From contig JAUNCS010000002.1 in NCBI GenBank assembly GCA_030526485.1, positions 30,374-94,373 on the forward strand: DNA of 64,000 nucleotides. Reading direction: 5' to 3'. The DNA is from Erysipelotrichaceae bacterium (GTDB lineage: Bacteria > Bacillota_I > Bacilli_A > Erysipelotrichales > Erysipelotrichaceae). Shown here one piece after another: positions 8,061 to 17,159 of the stretch. The notes beneath the pieces were generated by a model. The model was not told where the DNA came from and did no database searches. It worked only from the letters and a program-made list of their open reading frames with translations. The translations under genes were made by a program, and so were the position numbers. Each line of letters starts with the position of its first letter. Positions within the stretch are counted from its first letter, which is position 1.

Positions 8061-9383
8061 CTAGATGAATAATCCCAGACTCAATCCTCTTTCGATTTCC
8101 TCGAGAGTTTTCTCATCTCTATCTGATACTTTTAATAATTTCCGATTCTGATAATAGATTTCTGCCGAACCACCACCATCAAGATGTATGGCATTATTTA
8201 ACCCCAGTGACTTACAGATCTTTACAGTCTCAAGTAATGAAGCGCCAGCTGAATCAAGACCATTTTGATAGCCAAATTTGCCTTTGCCTTCAATCCAGAG
8301 TACTACACCCTTATTGTCTTTGGTTCCAAGAATCATACGGGGAGCCTTGGACTTTTTAAAATTCAGAGGATACATGGAAGGAGGAAAAGACACCTTCCAA
8401 AACTTCAGGAAATTATAAAAAGAAGATTTAAATTCTAAAGTTTCCTTATTGTCGATAAGTATACTGTTACCCACCTGAACCGCAAACTTGATATCGTTAT
8501 AGCCCTGATAAGATACTTTTCTATCGTTTATTTCTATTTCTTTATCTAAAGAAATGACAAATCCTCCACTTGGTATTCTGGTCTTGCCACCCCTTTTAAT
8601 AGAAACCACTTCATTTTCGACAATGATTAAGTCCATAACCGATTCCTTAGTGAAAAGACAATCAGGTCGCATACAAATATGACAATTGTCTTTATTGAAT
8701 ACCTTATTATCAATAATGATTTCTAAATCATTAATATTGGTTTTCTCTATCAAAAATGTTCCATCCTTTTTATAGATAAATGTTTCTCTATCAAAGAAAG
8801 ACGGATTAATAATCTTTCCATCATCAATACATAGACCAATATTAGTGCCAATGACATCATAAACAGAATCCACATCAAAAGAATCCATCACAAAAAAGTT
8901 GCTGTTGAAGCGAAGCATTGAATCTTTATGACTTTCGCTTATAAAGCCAAGCTTATTGGATACTGGTAAAAACTTCAGATACTTTCTTTTACCTTTAGCT
9001 ATCTTTAGACAATCCTTATTCACTAAATCATTGAATATCTCTTCACTTCTTTCATTGTTAAAGACCAGTTCACCATTCTTCAAACAAATATGTTTTCTAA
9101 AATAAATATTCAATAAGGTTTCCTTAGAATATATAGTTCCATATTCAGTATTGTTATCTAAATTCAAAGGATAATCATCAGGTAAGGTGAACAGTATCAG
9201 CGTTCCAAAGATTTCTTTATATTTCTTAACAATATAGTTTTGATATAAGTTACACAGATTAATAAAGGCCTGATGGTCTTTCTTCATATTAAAAAAATGA
9301 AGACTATTAAAATCATCAAATTCGATCATTTGAACTTTAATGATTTCATCTTCATTTTTAAAAGTATGAATACTGTTTTCCAT
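8061..9383 (-). CDS. Phosphodiester-glycosidase (NAGPA-like) domain protein without signal peptide
   Basis: 440 residues. The C-terminal part, roughly 260-440, matches the phosphodiester glycosidase family related to mammalian NAGPA: GVVLWIEGKG, then the hallmark HLDGGGSAEI at about 400-409. Family members hydrolyse sugar phosphodiester links, usually outside the cytoplasm. The first 250 residues are not recognised and are Asp/Asn/Lys rich. No signal peptide or membrane segment is visible, so the protein appears cytosolic, which is unusual. It shares base 9383 with the preceding gene. Substrate unknown. Confidence 0.72.
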   Translation of the reverse strand: MENSIHTFKNEDEIIKVQMIEFDDFNSLHFFNMKKDHQAFINLCNLYQNYIVKKYKEIFGTLILFTLPDDYPLNLDNNTEYGTIYSKETLLNIYFRKHICLKNGELVFNNERSEEIFNDLVNKDCLKIAKGKRKYLKFLPVSNKLGFISESHKDSMLRFNSNFFVMDSFDVDSVYDVIGTNIGLCIDDGKIINPSFFDRETFIYKKDGTFLIEKTNINDLEIIIDNKVFNKDNCHICMRPDCLFTKESVMDLIIVENEVVSIKRGGKTRIPSGGFVISLDKEIEINDRKVSYQGYNDIKFAVQVGNSILIDNKETLEFKSSFYNFLKFWKVSFPPSMYPLNFKKSKAPRMILGTKDNKGVVLWIEGKGKFGYQNGLDSAGASLLETVKICKSLGLNNAIHLDGGGSAEIYYQNRKLLKVSDRDEKTLEEIERGLSLGLFI

Positions 9384-10180
9384 TAAGAGAACATTCTTCT
9401 TTCTCTATTGTTGGCACACCATAAAAAGAAATTAGGCACAGCCAGCATTTCTTCCGAAGCCATTTCAATCGCATTATAAAAATATCGGGCTTCTTCATCA
9501 TCAATATTTAATAAAGCCTTGGGTCTATCCAGATACTTGGCATATTCATATTTAGAAAGCAGTTCGTTATATACTTCCTTGGCCACTTCATATCTTTCCA
9601 GCTTAATAGCGGTAATCATCATCAAAAGATAAGAAATCGCATCAGAGAAACCGACATCTTCATATAACTGATACATCGAATCCAAATCTTCCAACAGGCA
9701 ATACAGATAAATCAGCCTATTTACATTAAGCACTGAATAAACAGCTTCCAGTTCAACCAGAAGCTTCACAATTCTGATAGCCTTCTTTAGATTATGAACC
9801 TCTGTCAGATACTGGATATAGATATTAAGTTCTGACTTATAAACTTCCTTTTTATAGACAGTCAGTTCTTCAAACATAAAGCTGTAGTTTTCTAAGGAAG
9901 AAAGGATACTGTGAACTACCAGGGGTTCATTGATACTGTAGGCCACAAAGAAAGCTTCTATGCAATAAGGATCATCCCTTAAGATCATATTGGCTCTTTC
10001 TTTAAGGCTGCAGTTATCGTCAAACATCATTCTGATACTTTCGATTTCATCGCTATCCGCTCTTTTATCGATTAAATAATCATCGAAGTTTTCCGCCACA
10101 AAAACATTATTTAAATAATCAAATAAGTCTTCACCTTCCAGTGGTTCTGCCTCATACAGAATCTGCTCAAAACTAAGCAT
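9383..10180 (-). CDS. Alpha-helical hypothetical protein, possibly TPR-like
   Basis: 265 residues, almost entirely helical and Leu/Tyr/Glu rich. Repeating helix pairs such as AIRIVKLLVELEAVYSVL and YEVAKEVYNELLSKYEYA resemble degenerate tetratricopeptide repeats, so a protein-binding role is possible. No signal, no catalytic motif. It overlaps the NUDIX gene upstream by eight bases and touches the NAGPA-like gene downstream, so the three are probably co-translated. No firm family. Confidence 0.65.
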   Translation of the reverse strand: MLSFEQILYEAEPLEGEDLFDYLNNVFVAENFDDYLIDKRADSDEIESIRMMFDDNCSLKERANMILRDDPYCIEAFFVAYSINEPLVVHSILSSLENYSFMFEELTVYKKEVYKSELNIYIQYLTEVHNLKKAIRIVKLLVELEAVYSVLNVNRLIYLYCLLEDLDSMYQLYEDVGFSDAISYLLMMITAIKLERYEVAKEVYNELLSKYEYAKYLDRPKALLNIDDEEARYFYNAIEMASEEMLAVPNFFLWCANNRERRMFS

Positions 10181-10706
10181 CCAGTCCTGCCATTTCTACG
10201 TAATACATTAAAGAAATAGTCTTGGCATCATCGATTTCACCACTCTTGATCATGTCCTTAATTTCCTTGAATGTATATTTATATAAATCAATTCTTTCAT
10301 TATCATCCAGGTGCTGGCCAACTTCCTTACCAGTTTCACCATAATACAGATGAATCTTTTCACTGCAGTAACCACAGGTTGGAATAATGGTGCCAAGCTT
10401 TCTTACATTGATTGCTTCATAGCCCACTTCCTCCATTGCCTCACGAAGAATGGCTTCATCAGGATTTTCGCCCTTTTCAATCTTACCAGCACAGAATTCC
10501 AGCATATCTTTTTCCAAAGAATAGCGGTACTGCTTAACCATGTAGTATTTATTGTCTCTTGAATCCTTTAAGGCGATGCAGGCACCACCATGGTGATAGA
10601 CTACTTCTCTTTTAGATTTTGTGCCATCATCAAGTTCTACTTCATCGCATACGACATGGATGATCTTGCCATCATAGATTTCTTTTCTGCTTATCTGTTT
10701 TTCCAT
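10173..10706 (-). CDS. NUDIX hydrolase, ADP-ribose pyrophosphatase type
   Basis: 177 residues with a complete NUDIX box at residues 74-96: Gly74, Glu80, then REAMEEVGY, fitting G-x5-E-x7-REUxEExGU. The surrounding sequence (MVKQYRYSLEKDMLEFCAGKIE upstream of the box, PTCGYCSEKIHLYYGE after it) is typical of ADP-ribose pyrophosphatases (NudF/YqkG), which cleave ADP-ribose to AMP and ribose-5-phosphate. Cytosolic. Substrate assignment rests on family resemblance. Confidence 0.87.
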   Translation of the reverse strand: MEKQISRKEIYDGKIIHVVCDEVELDDGTKSKREVVYHHGGACIALKDSRDNKYYMVKQYRYSLEKDMLEFCAGKIEKGENPDEAILREAMEEVGYEAINVRKLGTIIPTCGYCSEKIHLYYGETGKEVGQHLDDNERIDLYKYTFKEIKDMIKSGEIDDAKTISLMYYVEMAGLDA

Positions 10707-10708
10707 TA

Positions 10709-11077
10709 TTAGATACCTCTATAATTCTCTACACTTTCAAGTGTACGATATTCGTGCTTTTCATAATAGCCTATTAGCTTTCCATTATCATCTCTTAGGG
10801 CAATCATATAGACATCCTTATTGTCTTTTTCCTTATGGAAAGTAAACATGCGGTTATTATTCACATCTTTCTTAAACCATTCCACAACCTTTTCAATCAT
10901 TTCATTAGAATGTTCATTATGACAATCCTTGATACAATAGCCAATCAGTTTTTCACCACCCCTTTTGGCATATCTTTCAATGGCCACCTTATTCATATAA
11001 ATGATGGTGTGGTTTAAATCACAGACTACCACTGGTACAATTTCTGCTTCAATAATTGCCTTAAAATATTTATCCAT
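10709..11077 (-). CDS. Stand-alone PAS-domain protein
   Basis: 122 residues that form little more than one PAS domain: VPVVVCDLNHTIIYMNKVAIERY is the typical opening strand pair. The later KDCHNEHSNEMIEKVVEWF resembles the PAS segment found at the end of DUF438 proteins. No output domain is attached, so it may sense a small ligand or redox state and act through a partner. A GGAGG site precedes the ATG. It follows divIC after a terminator. Confidence 0.78.
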   Translation of the reverse strand: MDKYFKAIIEAEIVPVVVCDLNHTIIYMNKVAIERYAKRGGEKLIGYCIKDCHNEHSNEMIEKVVEWFKKDVNNNRMFTFHKEKDNKDVYMIALRDDNGKLIGYYEKHEYRTLESVENYRGI

Positions 11078-11095
11078 AATACCTCCGTATAAAGA

Positions 11096-11119
11096 AAATA
11101 GCTTCCTTGGAAGCTATTT
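11096..11119 (-). terminator. Hairpin terminator after divIC
   Basis: Eleven perfect pairs (11096-11106 with 11109-11119) around a two-base loop, then TCTTT on the minus strand. The divIC stop (11114-11116) lies inside the stem. Confidence 0.7.
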
Positions 11120-11443
11120 GTTAGTATTGCCTGATGGTAAATAGAAGACCTTCTCATCACCCTTGGAAAACATATATTCACCCCTGGCATAGGTAGTGAC
11201 ATAGGCCGGATCTTCAAGCTTATTCTTGGTTGAAACCAAGGTAGCATTTTCATCCTGCAGGGCTTCAAGCTCTTTTTCAACTATTTCATACTGTTCCTTT
11301 AAGTTGTATACAGCATATAACTGCTTGCCGACATTAGAAAAAATCGCAATAGCAGCAATTATCATAATGATCGACAAAAGCTTACTTAAGGTTTTTCTAT
11401 TTAATCTCTTTCTTCTTTTCTTTGTTTTCTTAATTTGAGACAT
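11114..11443 (-). CDS. divIC: Septum formation initiator, DivIC/FtsB type
   Basis: 109 residues from the ATG at 11443, which begins seven bases after the rqcP stop; a longer reading frame upstream overlaps rqcP and is unlikely. The layout is a basic cytoplasmic tail (KKTKKRRKRLNRK), one membrane helix (LLSIIMIIAAIAIFSNV), then an external coiled coil (EQYEIVEKELEALQDENATL). DivIC works with FtsL and DivIB in the divisome. Position after rqcP and mfd matches Bacillus except that yabP and yabQ are missing. Confidence 0.87.
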   Translation of the reverse strand: MSQIKKTKKRRKRLNRKTLSKLLSIIMIIAAIAIFSNVGKQLYAVYNLKEQYEIVEKELEALQDENATLVSTKNKLEDPAYVTTYARGEYMFSKGDEKVFYLPSGNTNK

Positions 11444-11450
11444 ACTATGA

Positions 11451-11714
11451 TTATACCTTATCGTTATTTTGTTCTTCAATAACCTCGTACATGCCCAAAG
11501 CATCCTGCTTTGACGCATTATCTCTGATTTCCAGAACCCTTACTTTAAAGGTACGATGCCCAAATTCAATGGTAATAATATCGCCAACCTTAACTGCTGA
11601 ACTGGCCTTAGCCTGACGGCCATTGATTAAAAGACGCTCATTAATAGCCAACTCTTTACCAACCGTTCTTTTCTTTAAGATTCTTGCGACCTTTAAATAT
11701 TTATCTATTCTCAT
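11451..11714 (-). CDS. rqcP: S4-domain RNA-binding protein RqcP (YabO)
   Basis: 87 residues consisting of one S4 domain (MRIDKYLKVARILKKRT, then LLINGRQAKASSAVKVGDIITI). In Bacillus, RqcP binds stalled 50S-peptidyl-tRNA complexes with RqcH and supports alanine tailing in ribosome quality control. Its ATG overlaps the end of mfd by four bases, and divIC follows seven bases downstream. Genomic context supports RqcP over the heat-shock paralogue Hsp15. Confidence 0.9.
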   Translation of the reverse strand: MRIDKYLKVARILKKRTVGKELAINERLLINGRQAKASSAVKVGDIITIEFGHRTFKVRVLEIRDNASKQDALGMYEVIEEQNNDKV

Positions 11715-14700
11715 TCTTTTTCCAACTCACTTAAATTATCTACCAGTTTTAATATCTTATTAACCGCATCCTTTTGATTTGTGACATATAATTCCAGACG
11801 CATATTCTTATAGGCAATCTTAATGTCTCTACTCAGGGTATTGCAGTATTCAAATAACTTGGCACCATCTATATTGTCTGAATAAGACTTGGTTAAGACA
11901 ATAGTGAAAACACCAGCCTTATTTGTAATTCTTTCAATACAGTTTAGATTATAAAGCAGTTCCAGACGCTTCTTATTAAATAAAGAAACAACCGCATCTG
12001 GCAGCTTACCATATTCGTCACTGATCTTCATGTAGTAATTTAAAAGATCCTTCTTATTATCAATTAAATCCAGTTCATGATAGATAGTCAGCTTTTCATA
12101 GTCATTATCCGAGAAATGCTCAGGAATATATGACTCAAGCGGAATATTCACATTGACCTTAGGCTTTTCTTCTTCAACAGTCTCACCCTTCTTGATTCGA
12201 ATTGCCCTGTTAAGCATAGCCAGATATAAGTCCAAACCAACATTATCGATAAAGCCTGACTGCTTAGGACCCAATAAGTCACCAGCACCTCTAATAGTTA
12301 AGTCACGCATGGCAATCTTATAGCCACTGCCTAAGGCTGCAAATTCTTTAATAGCTTCTAAACGCTTGGTTGAAGCTTCCTTTAATTCCTTGTTTTCCGG
12401 AATTAACAGATAGGCATAGGCGATACGATCACTTCTACCAACTCGACCCTTAATCTGATATAGTTGCGACAAGCCAAAGTTTTGGGCATTATCCACGATA
12501 ATGGTATTGGCATTTGGAATATCCAGACCTGTTTCCACAATGGTTGTACATACCAGAACATTAATCTCGTTATTATAGAATCTCAGCATAACATCTTCGA
12601 TATCATCCCTGCTCATCTGACCATGAGCCACATCAACACGGGCATAAGGAATATCATTCTTTATCTTATTGGCAATGCGATTAATATGTTCAACATTGTT
12701 GTAAAGATAGAAGACCTGGCCATCTCTTTCCAGTTCTCTCATAATAACTTCCTTAACCAGATTATCATTCTTATTTACGACATAAGTCTGAACCGGATAT
12801 CTGTTTAAAGGAGGAGTATCCAAAGTTGATAGACCTCTAATGCCAATTAAAGACATCTGCAGGGTTCTAGGAATTGGTGTCGCACTAAGTGATAAGACAT
12901 CAATCGAAGACTTTAGTTCTCTAATCTTTTCCTTATGTTCAACACCAAAGCGCTGTTCCTCATCGATTATTAATAAGCCCAAATCTTTAAACTTCACATC
13001 CTTGGAAAGGATACGATGGGTACCAATCAGGATATCGACCTTGCCTTCTTCCAAATCAACTAAGGTTTCTGTCTGCTTTTTTCCTTCAACGAAACGATTC
13101 AAAAGTTCTACCCTGACTGGGAACTTTTCTAAACGCGACTTAAAAGTATTAAAGTGTTGCAAAGAAAGGATAGTTGTAGGACATAGATATGCTACCTGCT
13201 TGCCATTAGATACTGCCTTAAAGGCTGCTCTAATCGCTACTTCAGTCTTACCAAAGCCAACATCTCCACAAATCAGCCTATCCATTGGTTTGGCTTTTTC
13301 CATATCAGCCTTAACTTCTTCAATCGCAATACGCTGATCATCAGTCAGATTGTAGATGAAAGTATCTTCAAACTCTTTCTGCATCTCATCATCAGGACCA
13401 CAGGCAAAACCGATATCCGCTTCTCTTTCCGCATATAAATCAATCAGTCTTTCCGCAATATCATTTACGTTTTCTTCAACGCGTTTCTTGGTTTCTACCC
13501 ATTCCTTAGAACCCAGTTTATGCAGTTTTGGTACAGCACCTTCCTTGGAAACATATTTTCTGACCAGGGAGAACTGCGATAAAGGAACCAGCAGTTCATC
13601 ATTGCCCTTATAAACAATCTTTAAATAGTCTAAGGAAATGCCATTCATCATTCGGGTTTCAATGGCGACATACTGACCAATACCATACTGGTCATGAACC
13701 ACGTAGTCACCAGGTTTTAATTCTTCATAGCTGTTTAAAGTACGAGCTTCCGCATACTTGCTGGCGAAACGACCTACATGTTTTCTTTGTCTGAACAGTT
13801 CCGCACTGGTATAGACAATAAGGTCAAGATCCTTTACTTCAAAACCACCAAACATGTAACCAAAAGAAATATTAATACCTGGCTTTAATTCATCAGTATA
13901 GACATTATATTTGGTATTAAATTTTTCCAGTGTTTCCAGGAACTTTTCAAGTTCTTTATCCTGTAAAACCACCAGTTTATATTTTTTATTTTCTTTTTCA
14001 ATCAGTGATAAAAGATAGTCAAGATTACCACTTGGCATATCAATTTCACTTATCTTATTAGAAACATCAGAAAAGGCCTTGCCCTCAATGATATCAACCT
14101 GATTCTTTAGTCTTTCAAAGTCACCATAGACATAGAACTTAAGAGGCAGTTTCTTTTCTTCATGCATTTCCTGAATATAAGAAATAGTCTCTTCACTAAG
14201 CATCTTAAGATGTTCCTTAATCTTATAGTCATCAGACATATAGACATAGGAATATAAGTAATCAGCTAAATGTTCCTTGTTGAAATAAGCATAGTAAAAG
14301 TATTGTGACTGCAGATAAGTGTCAGTCATGATGTATTCCATATTGAGTTCCATTTCACCACCCAATATCTTTACATTTTCTTTTAAATATTCCTTTTCCT
14401 TCGCACTGAAGAAAACATCTTTCGCAAAGCAGATATCAATTTCATCTACTACTTCCAGTGTTCTTTGGGTATTGATATCAAAGAAACGGATTGAATCAAT
14501 GACGTCATCAAAGAATTCAATACGTAAAGGCTTATCATAGTTAACACTGAACAAGTCAACAATATAGCCACGTGAGGCAAAGGTCATTGGTGTTTCCACA
14601 TGGAAAACCTTCTCATAGCCCAGCTTTCTTAATGATTCAATTAATTCATCGCGGTCAAAGGTATCATCTTTCTTAAGATGAATGATACTGTCTCTTAAAA

Positions 14701-15082
14701 CTGCTTTTTCTGGTAAGTGTCTGATAAAGCCATAAGGTGAAGTAATAACGACCTTCACATTTTTATCAGTAATTATCTTATATAACGCAAAAAGACGATC
14801 AGCTCTATTCTCAAAGGAAGTTGCAATCTCTTCTGATCTTAGTGATTCTTCTGGCAGATAGGAAACAAGTTCTTCTTCATCGAAATAAGAAACCAGTATT
14901 TCTCTTAAGCGATTGGCCATGTAGTTATTTTCCTTAACCACAATAATTGGCCTGTCACTCTTTCTGGCTCTTAAGGCCAGTTTTAAGGCTTCTTCACATA
15001 ATGAGTTATAAGACAAAGAAAAACTGTCCGATTTGCCATCGAAAACAGTTTCTATTTTTTCTAATAAGTCTAATTGTTTCAT
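11711..15082 (-). CDS. mfd: Transcription-repair coupling factor
   Basis: 1123 residues, full length. Mfd displaces stalled RNA polymerase and recruits UvrA. The N-terminal UvrB-like region is followed by the RNA-polymerase interaction segment (LKPGDYVVHDQYGIGQYVAIE) and RecG-like helicase motifs: Walker A GDVGFGKTEVA, the DEEQ box in LLIIDEEQRFGVEH, LSATPIPRTLQMS, and QIKGRVGRSDR. The C-terminal TRCF domain is present (KLTIYHELDLI). It overlaps pth upstream and rqcP downstream by four bases each. Confidence 0.98.
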   Translation of the reverse strand: MKQLDLLEKIETVFDGKSDSFSLSYNSLCEEALKLALRARKSDRPIIVVKENNYMANRLREILVSYFDEEELVSYLPEESLRSEEIATSFENRADRLFALYKIITDKNVKVVITSPYGFIRHLPEKAVLRDSIIHLKKDDTFDRDELIESLRKLGYEKVFHVETPMTFASRGYIVDLFSVNYDKPLRIEFFDDVIDSIRFFDINTQRTLEVVDEIDICFAKDVFFSAKEKEYLKENVKILGGEMELNMEYIMTDTYLQSQYFYYAYFNKEHLADYLYSYVYMSDDYKIKEHLKMLSEETISYIQEMHEEKKLPLKFYVYGDFERLKNQVDIIEGKAFSDVSNKISEIDMPSGNLDYLLSLIEKENKKYKLVVLQDKELEKFLETLEKFNTKYNVYTDELKPGINISFGYMFGGFEVKDLDLIVYTSAELFRQRKHVGRFASKYAEARTLNSYEELKPGDYVVHDQYGIGQYVAIETRMMNGISLDYLKIVYKGNDELLVPLSQFSLVRKYVSKEGAVPKLHKLGSKEWVETKKRVEENVNDIAERLIDLYAEREADIGFACGPDDEMQKEFEDTFIYNLTDDQRIAIEEVKADMEKAKPMDRLICGDVGFGKTEVAIRAAFKAVSNGKQVAYLCPTTILSLQHFNTFKSRLEKFPVRVELLNRFVEGKKQTETLVDLEEGKVDILIGTHRILSKDVKFKDLGLLIIDEEQRFGVEHKEKIRELKSSIDVLSLSATPIPRTLQMSLIGIRGLSTLDTPPLNRYPVQTYVVNKNDNLVKEVIMRELERDGQVFYLYNNVEHINRIANKIKNDIPYARVDVAHGQMSRDDIEDVMLRFYNNEINVLVCTTIVETGLDIPNANTIIVDNAQNFGLSQLYQIKGRVGRSDRIAYAYLLIPENKELKEASTKRLEAIKEFAALGSGYKIAMRDLTIRGAGDLLGPKQSGFIDNVGLDLYLAMLNRAIRIKKGETVEEEKPKVNVNIPLESYIPEHFSDNDYEKLTIYHELDLIDNKKDLLNYYMKISDEYGKLPDAVVSLFNKKRLELLYNLNCIERITNKAGVFTIVLTKSYSDNIDGAKLFEYCNTLSRDIKIAYKNMRLELYVTNQKDAVNKILKLVDNLSELEKE

Positions 15083-15636
15083 CCGTTATAGTTACTCATG
15101 ACCTTAGAAAAGTCATTGTCCAAGGCATAGATAACAGCTTCAGCAGCTCTATTGATAGTTTCATCAAATAAAGGCTTGTCTTCTTTTGATACCTTGCCTA
15201 ATACATAATCAACAACCGGGATACGGGCATCTTTGCCGATACCCACTCTTACCCTTTTGATTTCCTGGCTGCCTAAATGAGCGATAATACTACGCATACC
15301 ATTCTGACCACCACATGAACCATTGGTTCTGATTCTAATCTTACCTACTGGTAAATCCAAATCGTCATGGATGACAATCAAGTCTTCCACATTTACACCA
15401 TAGTACTTCATCAAAGGTGCTAAGGCCTCACCTGAATTATTCATATAAGTTAGAGGCTTTACAAAGATAACCTTTTCACCCTTGTGATTATAAATGGTAT
15501 ACATCGCCTTGAATTTTTCCTTATCAAGGGAAATATTTAATTTATTTAATACCGCGTCCAAGACCAAAAAGCCAGTATTGTGTCTGGTCTTTTCATATTC
15601 TTTTCCTGGATTTCCTAGTCCTGCAATAATCTTCAT
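15079..15636 (-). CDS. pth: Peptidyl-tRNA hydrolase
   Basis: 185 residues. Releases tRNA from prematurely dropped peptidyl-tRNA. Motifs: IAGLGNPGKEYEKTRHNTGF with the catalytic histidine in RHN, VKPLTYMNNSGEA, IHDDLDLPVGKIRIR, and GGQNGMRSI. The stop overlaps the mfd start by four bases, as in Bacillus (spoVC-mfd), so both are on one transcript. Confidence 0.97.
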   Translation of the reverse strand: MKIIAGLGNPGKEYEKTRHNTGFLVLDAVLNKLNISLDKEKFKAMYTIYNHKGEKVIFVKPLTYMNNSGEALAPLMKYYGVNVEDLIVIHDDLDLPVGKIRIRTNGSCGGQNGMRSIIAHLGSQEIKRVRVGIGKDARIPVVDYVLGKVSKEDKPLFDETINRAAEAVIYALDNDFSKVMSNYNG

Positions 15637-16388
15637 TACTCTTCTTCTTTTTCTTCCTCTTCAACAGTTTCTTCTTCAACGGTTAAGAACTTGTCGATAA
15701 CTCCAAGGTTAGTCATAATTCTGGAACCAACCTGTTTAGTAGCGAAAACCTTAAGATTTTCATTACCAAATTCATCCATTTCCTCGCCTGTCATAACTAA
15801 GATGCTGGCAGCGATATCCTTATACATGCCAACCAGATTCTTATCATAGAAGTATTCTGCATACTCCGCATTCAATAGCTTAGTTAAAAATTCCTTACCA
15901 GTATCATCACCAGTAATACATTCATATGCGCTCTTGATAACCTGATATTCCACAAAAGACTTCAGCTCTTCTTCAAGTTCCTTATACTTGCCATAGAATG
16001 TTTTAAGAACTTCCATATTTTCCAGATTCTTAGTCTTAGCGATAACCATTAAAGCCCAGATAAAGCTTTCGGAATTAGCTAAAACACTTTCCTTGGTGAT
16101 TTTACCATTTACACCGTAAACAGTTCTTATGTCCAGGCTCTTAAGTGTTTCATCAACACCGATACCATCAGTCAAGTCCTGATAAATCTTAACAATTAAG
16201 GCCTTATTCTTAATCTGATTATCAGTTTCATTTTCAATATATTTGTCCAGCTCCTCAGCTGCACCTTCTTCATTTCTTAATAGTTTAGAATAGATATTTA
16301 CATATTCCTGATCTCTTCTAACTGTCTTGGCGCGTTTCATATTATTAAACAACATGATTACGACAAGGATTATTAAAATATAAATCAT
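15636..16388 (-). CDS. Hypothetical protein with one N-terminal membrane helix
   Basis: 250 residues: an N-terminal helix (YILIILVVIMLFNN) followed by a basic stretch, then a mostly helical soluble part, and a very acidic tail of alternating Glu runs (EEETVEEEEKEEE). It may be a membrane-anchored scaffold facing the cytoplasm, by the positive-inside rule. It shares base 15636 with pth, so it is co-expressed with pth and mfd. No domain recognised. Confidence 0.7.
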   Translation of the reverse strand: MIYILIILVVIMLFNNMKRAKTVRRDQEYVNIYSKLLRNEEGAAEELDKYIENETDNQIKNKALIVKIYQDLTDGIGVDETLKSLDIRTVYGVNGKITKESVLANSESFIWALMVIAKTKNLENMEVLKTFYGKYKELEEELKSFVEYQVIKSAYECITGDDTGKEFLTKLLNAEYAEYFYDKNLVGMYKDIAASILVMTGEEMDEFGNENLKVFATKQVGSRIMTNLGVIDKFLTVEEETVEEEEKEEE

Positions 16389-16409
16389 AGCTTTCTCCTA
16401 GCCACCTAA

Positions 16410-17159
16410 TTATACATTGAACAGGCGGTCATAATTTTCGTTAATAGTCTTTAAGAACTCCTCTTCACTTACATCCAGTTCTTCCATAATCTTCTTGGCA
16501 GTATGTACCACATAAGAAGGTTCGTTGCGCTTGCCACGATTTGGCGCCGGTGTAAGATATGGACAATCTGTTTCAATCAGCAAGTGGTCTAAAGGAATGG
16601 CCTTGATTACTTCTAATGGTACCTTGGCATTTTTCCAGGTAACAGGACCAGCAATGGAAATATAGTAACCAAGTTTTACAAATTCCTTGGCCATTTCTGC
16701 ACTGCCACTATAGCAGTGTAATACACCCTTATGACGATATTCTTTTAAGATGTCATAAGTATCCTGTAAGGCATCTCTGGCATGGACAATAATCGGTTTA
16801 TTCAGCTCTTTGGCAATCTTTATCTGACGAATAAATAATTCTTTTTGGGCTTCCTTGGTTTCCGGACTCCAGTGATAATCAAGGCCGATTTCGCCTACCG
16901 CATCGCAGGTTTTCATATATTCAACATATTTTTTAAAGTCTTCTTCACTGGTATTGGTATATTCAGGATAAACACCAATAGCCTTTTTGAATTTAATGCC
17001 TTCTTTTTCAATCTTTAAAGTTCTTTCATAGTCCTCCAAGGAAACACAGATCACCATTGCCTTAGTAACCTTGTTTTCAAGCATTCTATTTAGAACTTCA
17101 TCAAGATCTTCATTAAATTCTTCGCCATTAATATGACAATGTGAATCTAAATAATTCAT
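16410..17159 (-). CDS. tatD: TatD-family metal-dependent hydrolase (DNase)
   Basis: 249 residues in an amidohydrolase TIM barrel. Metal ligands are visible in DSHCHING (H-x-H), the glutamate of AVGEIGLDYHW, VHARDA, LHCYSG and LIETDCPYLTP. Family members act as 3'-5' exonucleases or repair nucleases. Its ATG shares base 17159 with the mnmE stop region, so it is translated with mnmE. Exact nucleic acid substrate not inferable. Confidence 0.93.
   Translation of the reverse strand: MNYLDSHCHINGEEFNEDLDEVLNRMLENKVTKAMVICVSLEDYERTLKIEKEGIKFKKAIGVYPEYTNTSEEDFKKYVEYMKTCDAVGEIGLDYHWSPETKEAQKELFIRQIKIAKELNKPIIVHARDALQDTYDILKEYRHKGVLHCYSGSAEMAKEFVKLGYYISIAGPVTWKNAKVPLEVIKAIPLDHLLIETDCPYLTPAPNRGKRNEPSYVVHTAKKIMEELDVSEEEFLKTINENYDRLFNV

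Noticed and set aside
12840..13337. 165-codon open frame on the plus strand opposite mfd
   Set aside because: Lies entirely antisense to well-conserved helicase motifs of mfd, has no ribosome site, and its translation is low-complexity Ser/Leu/Phe typical of shadows of AT-rich genes.
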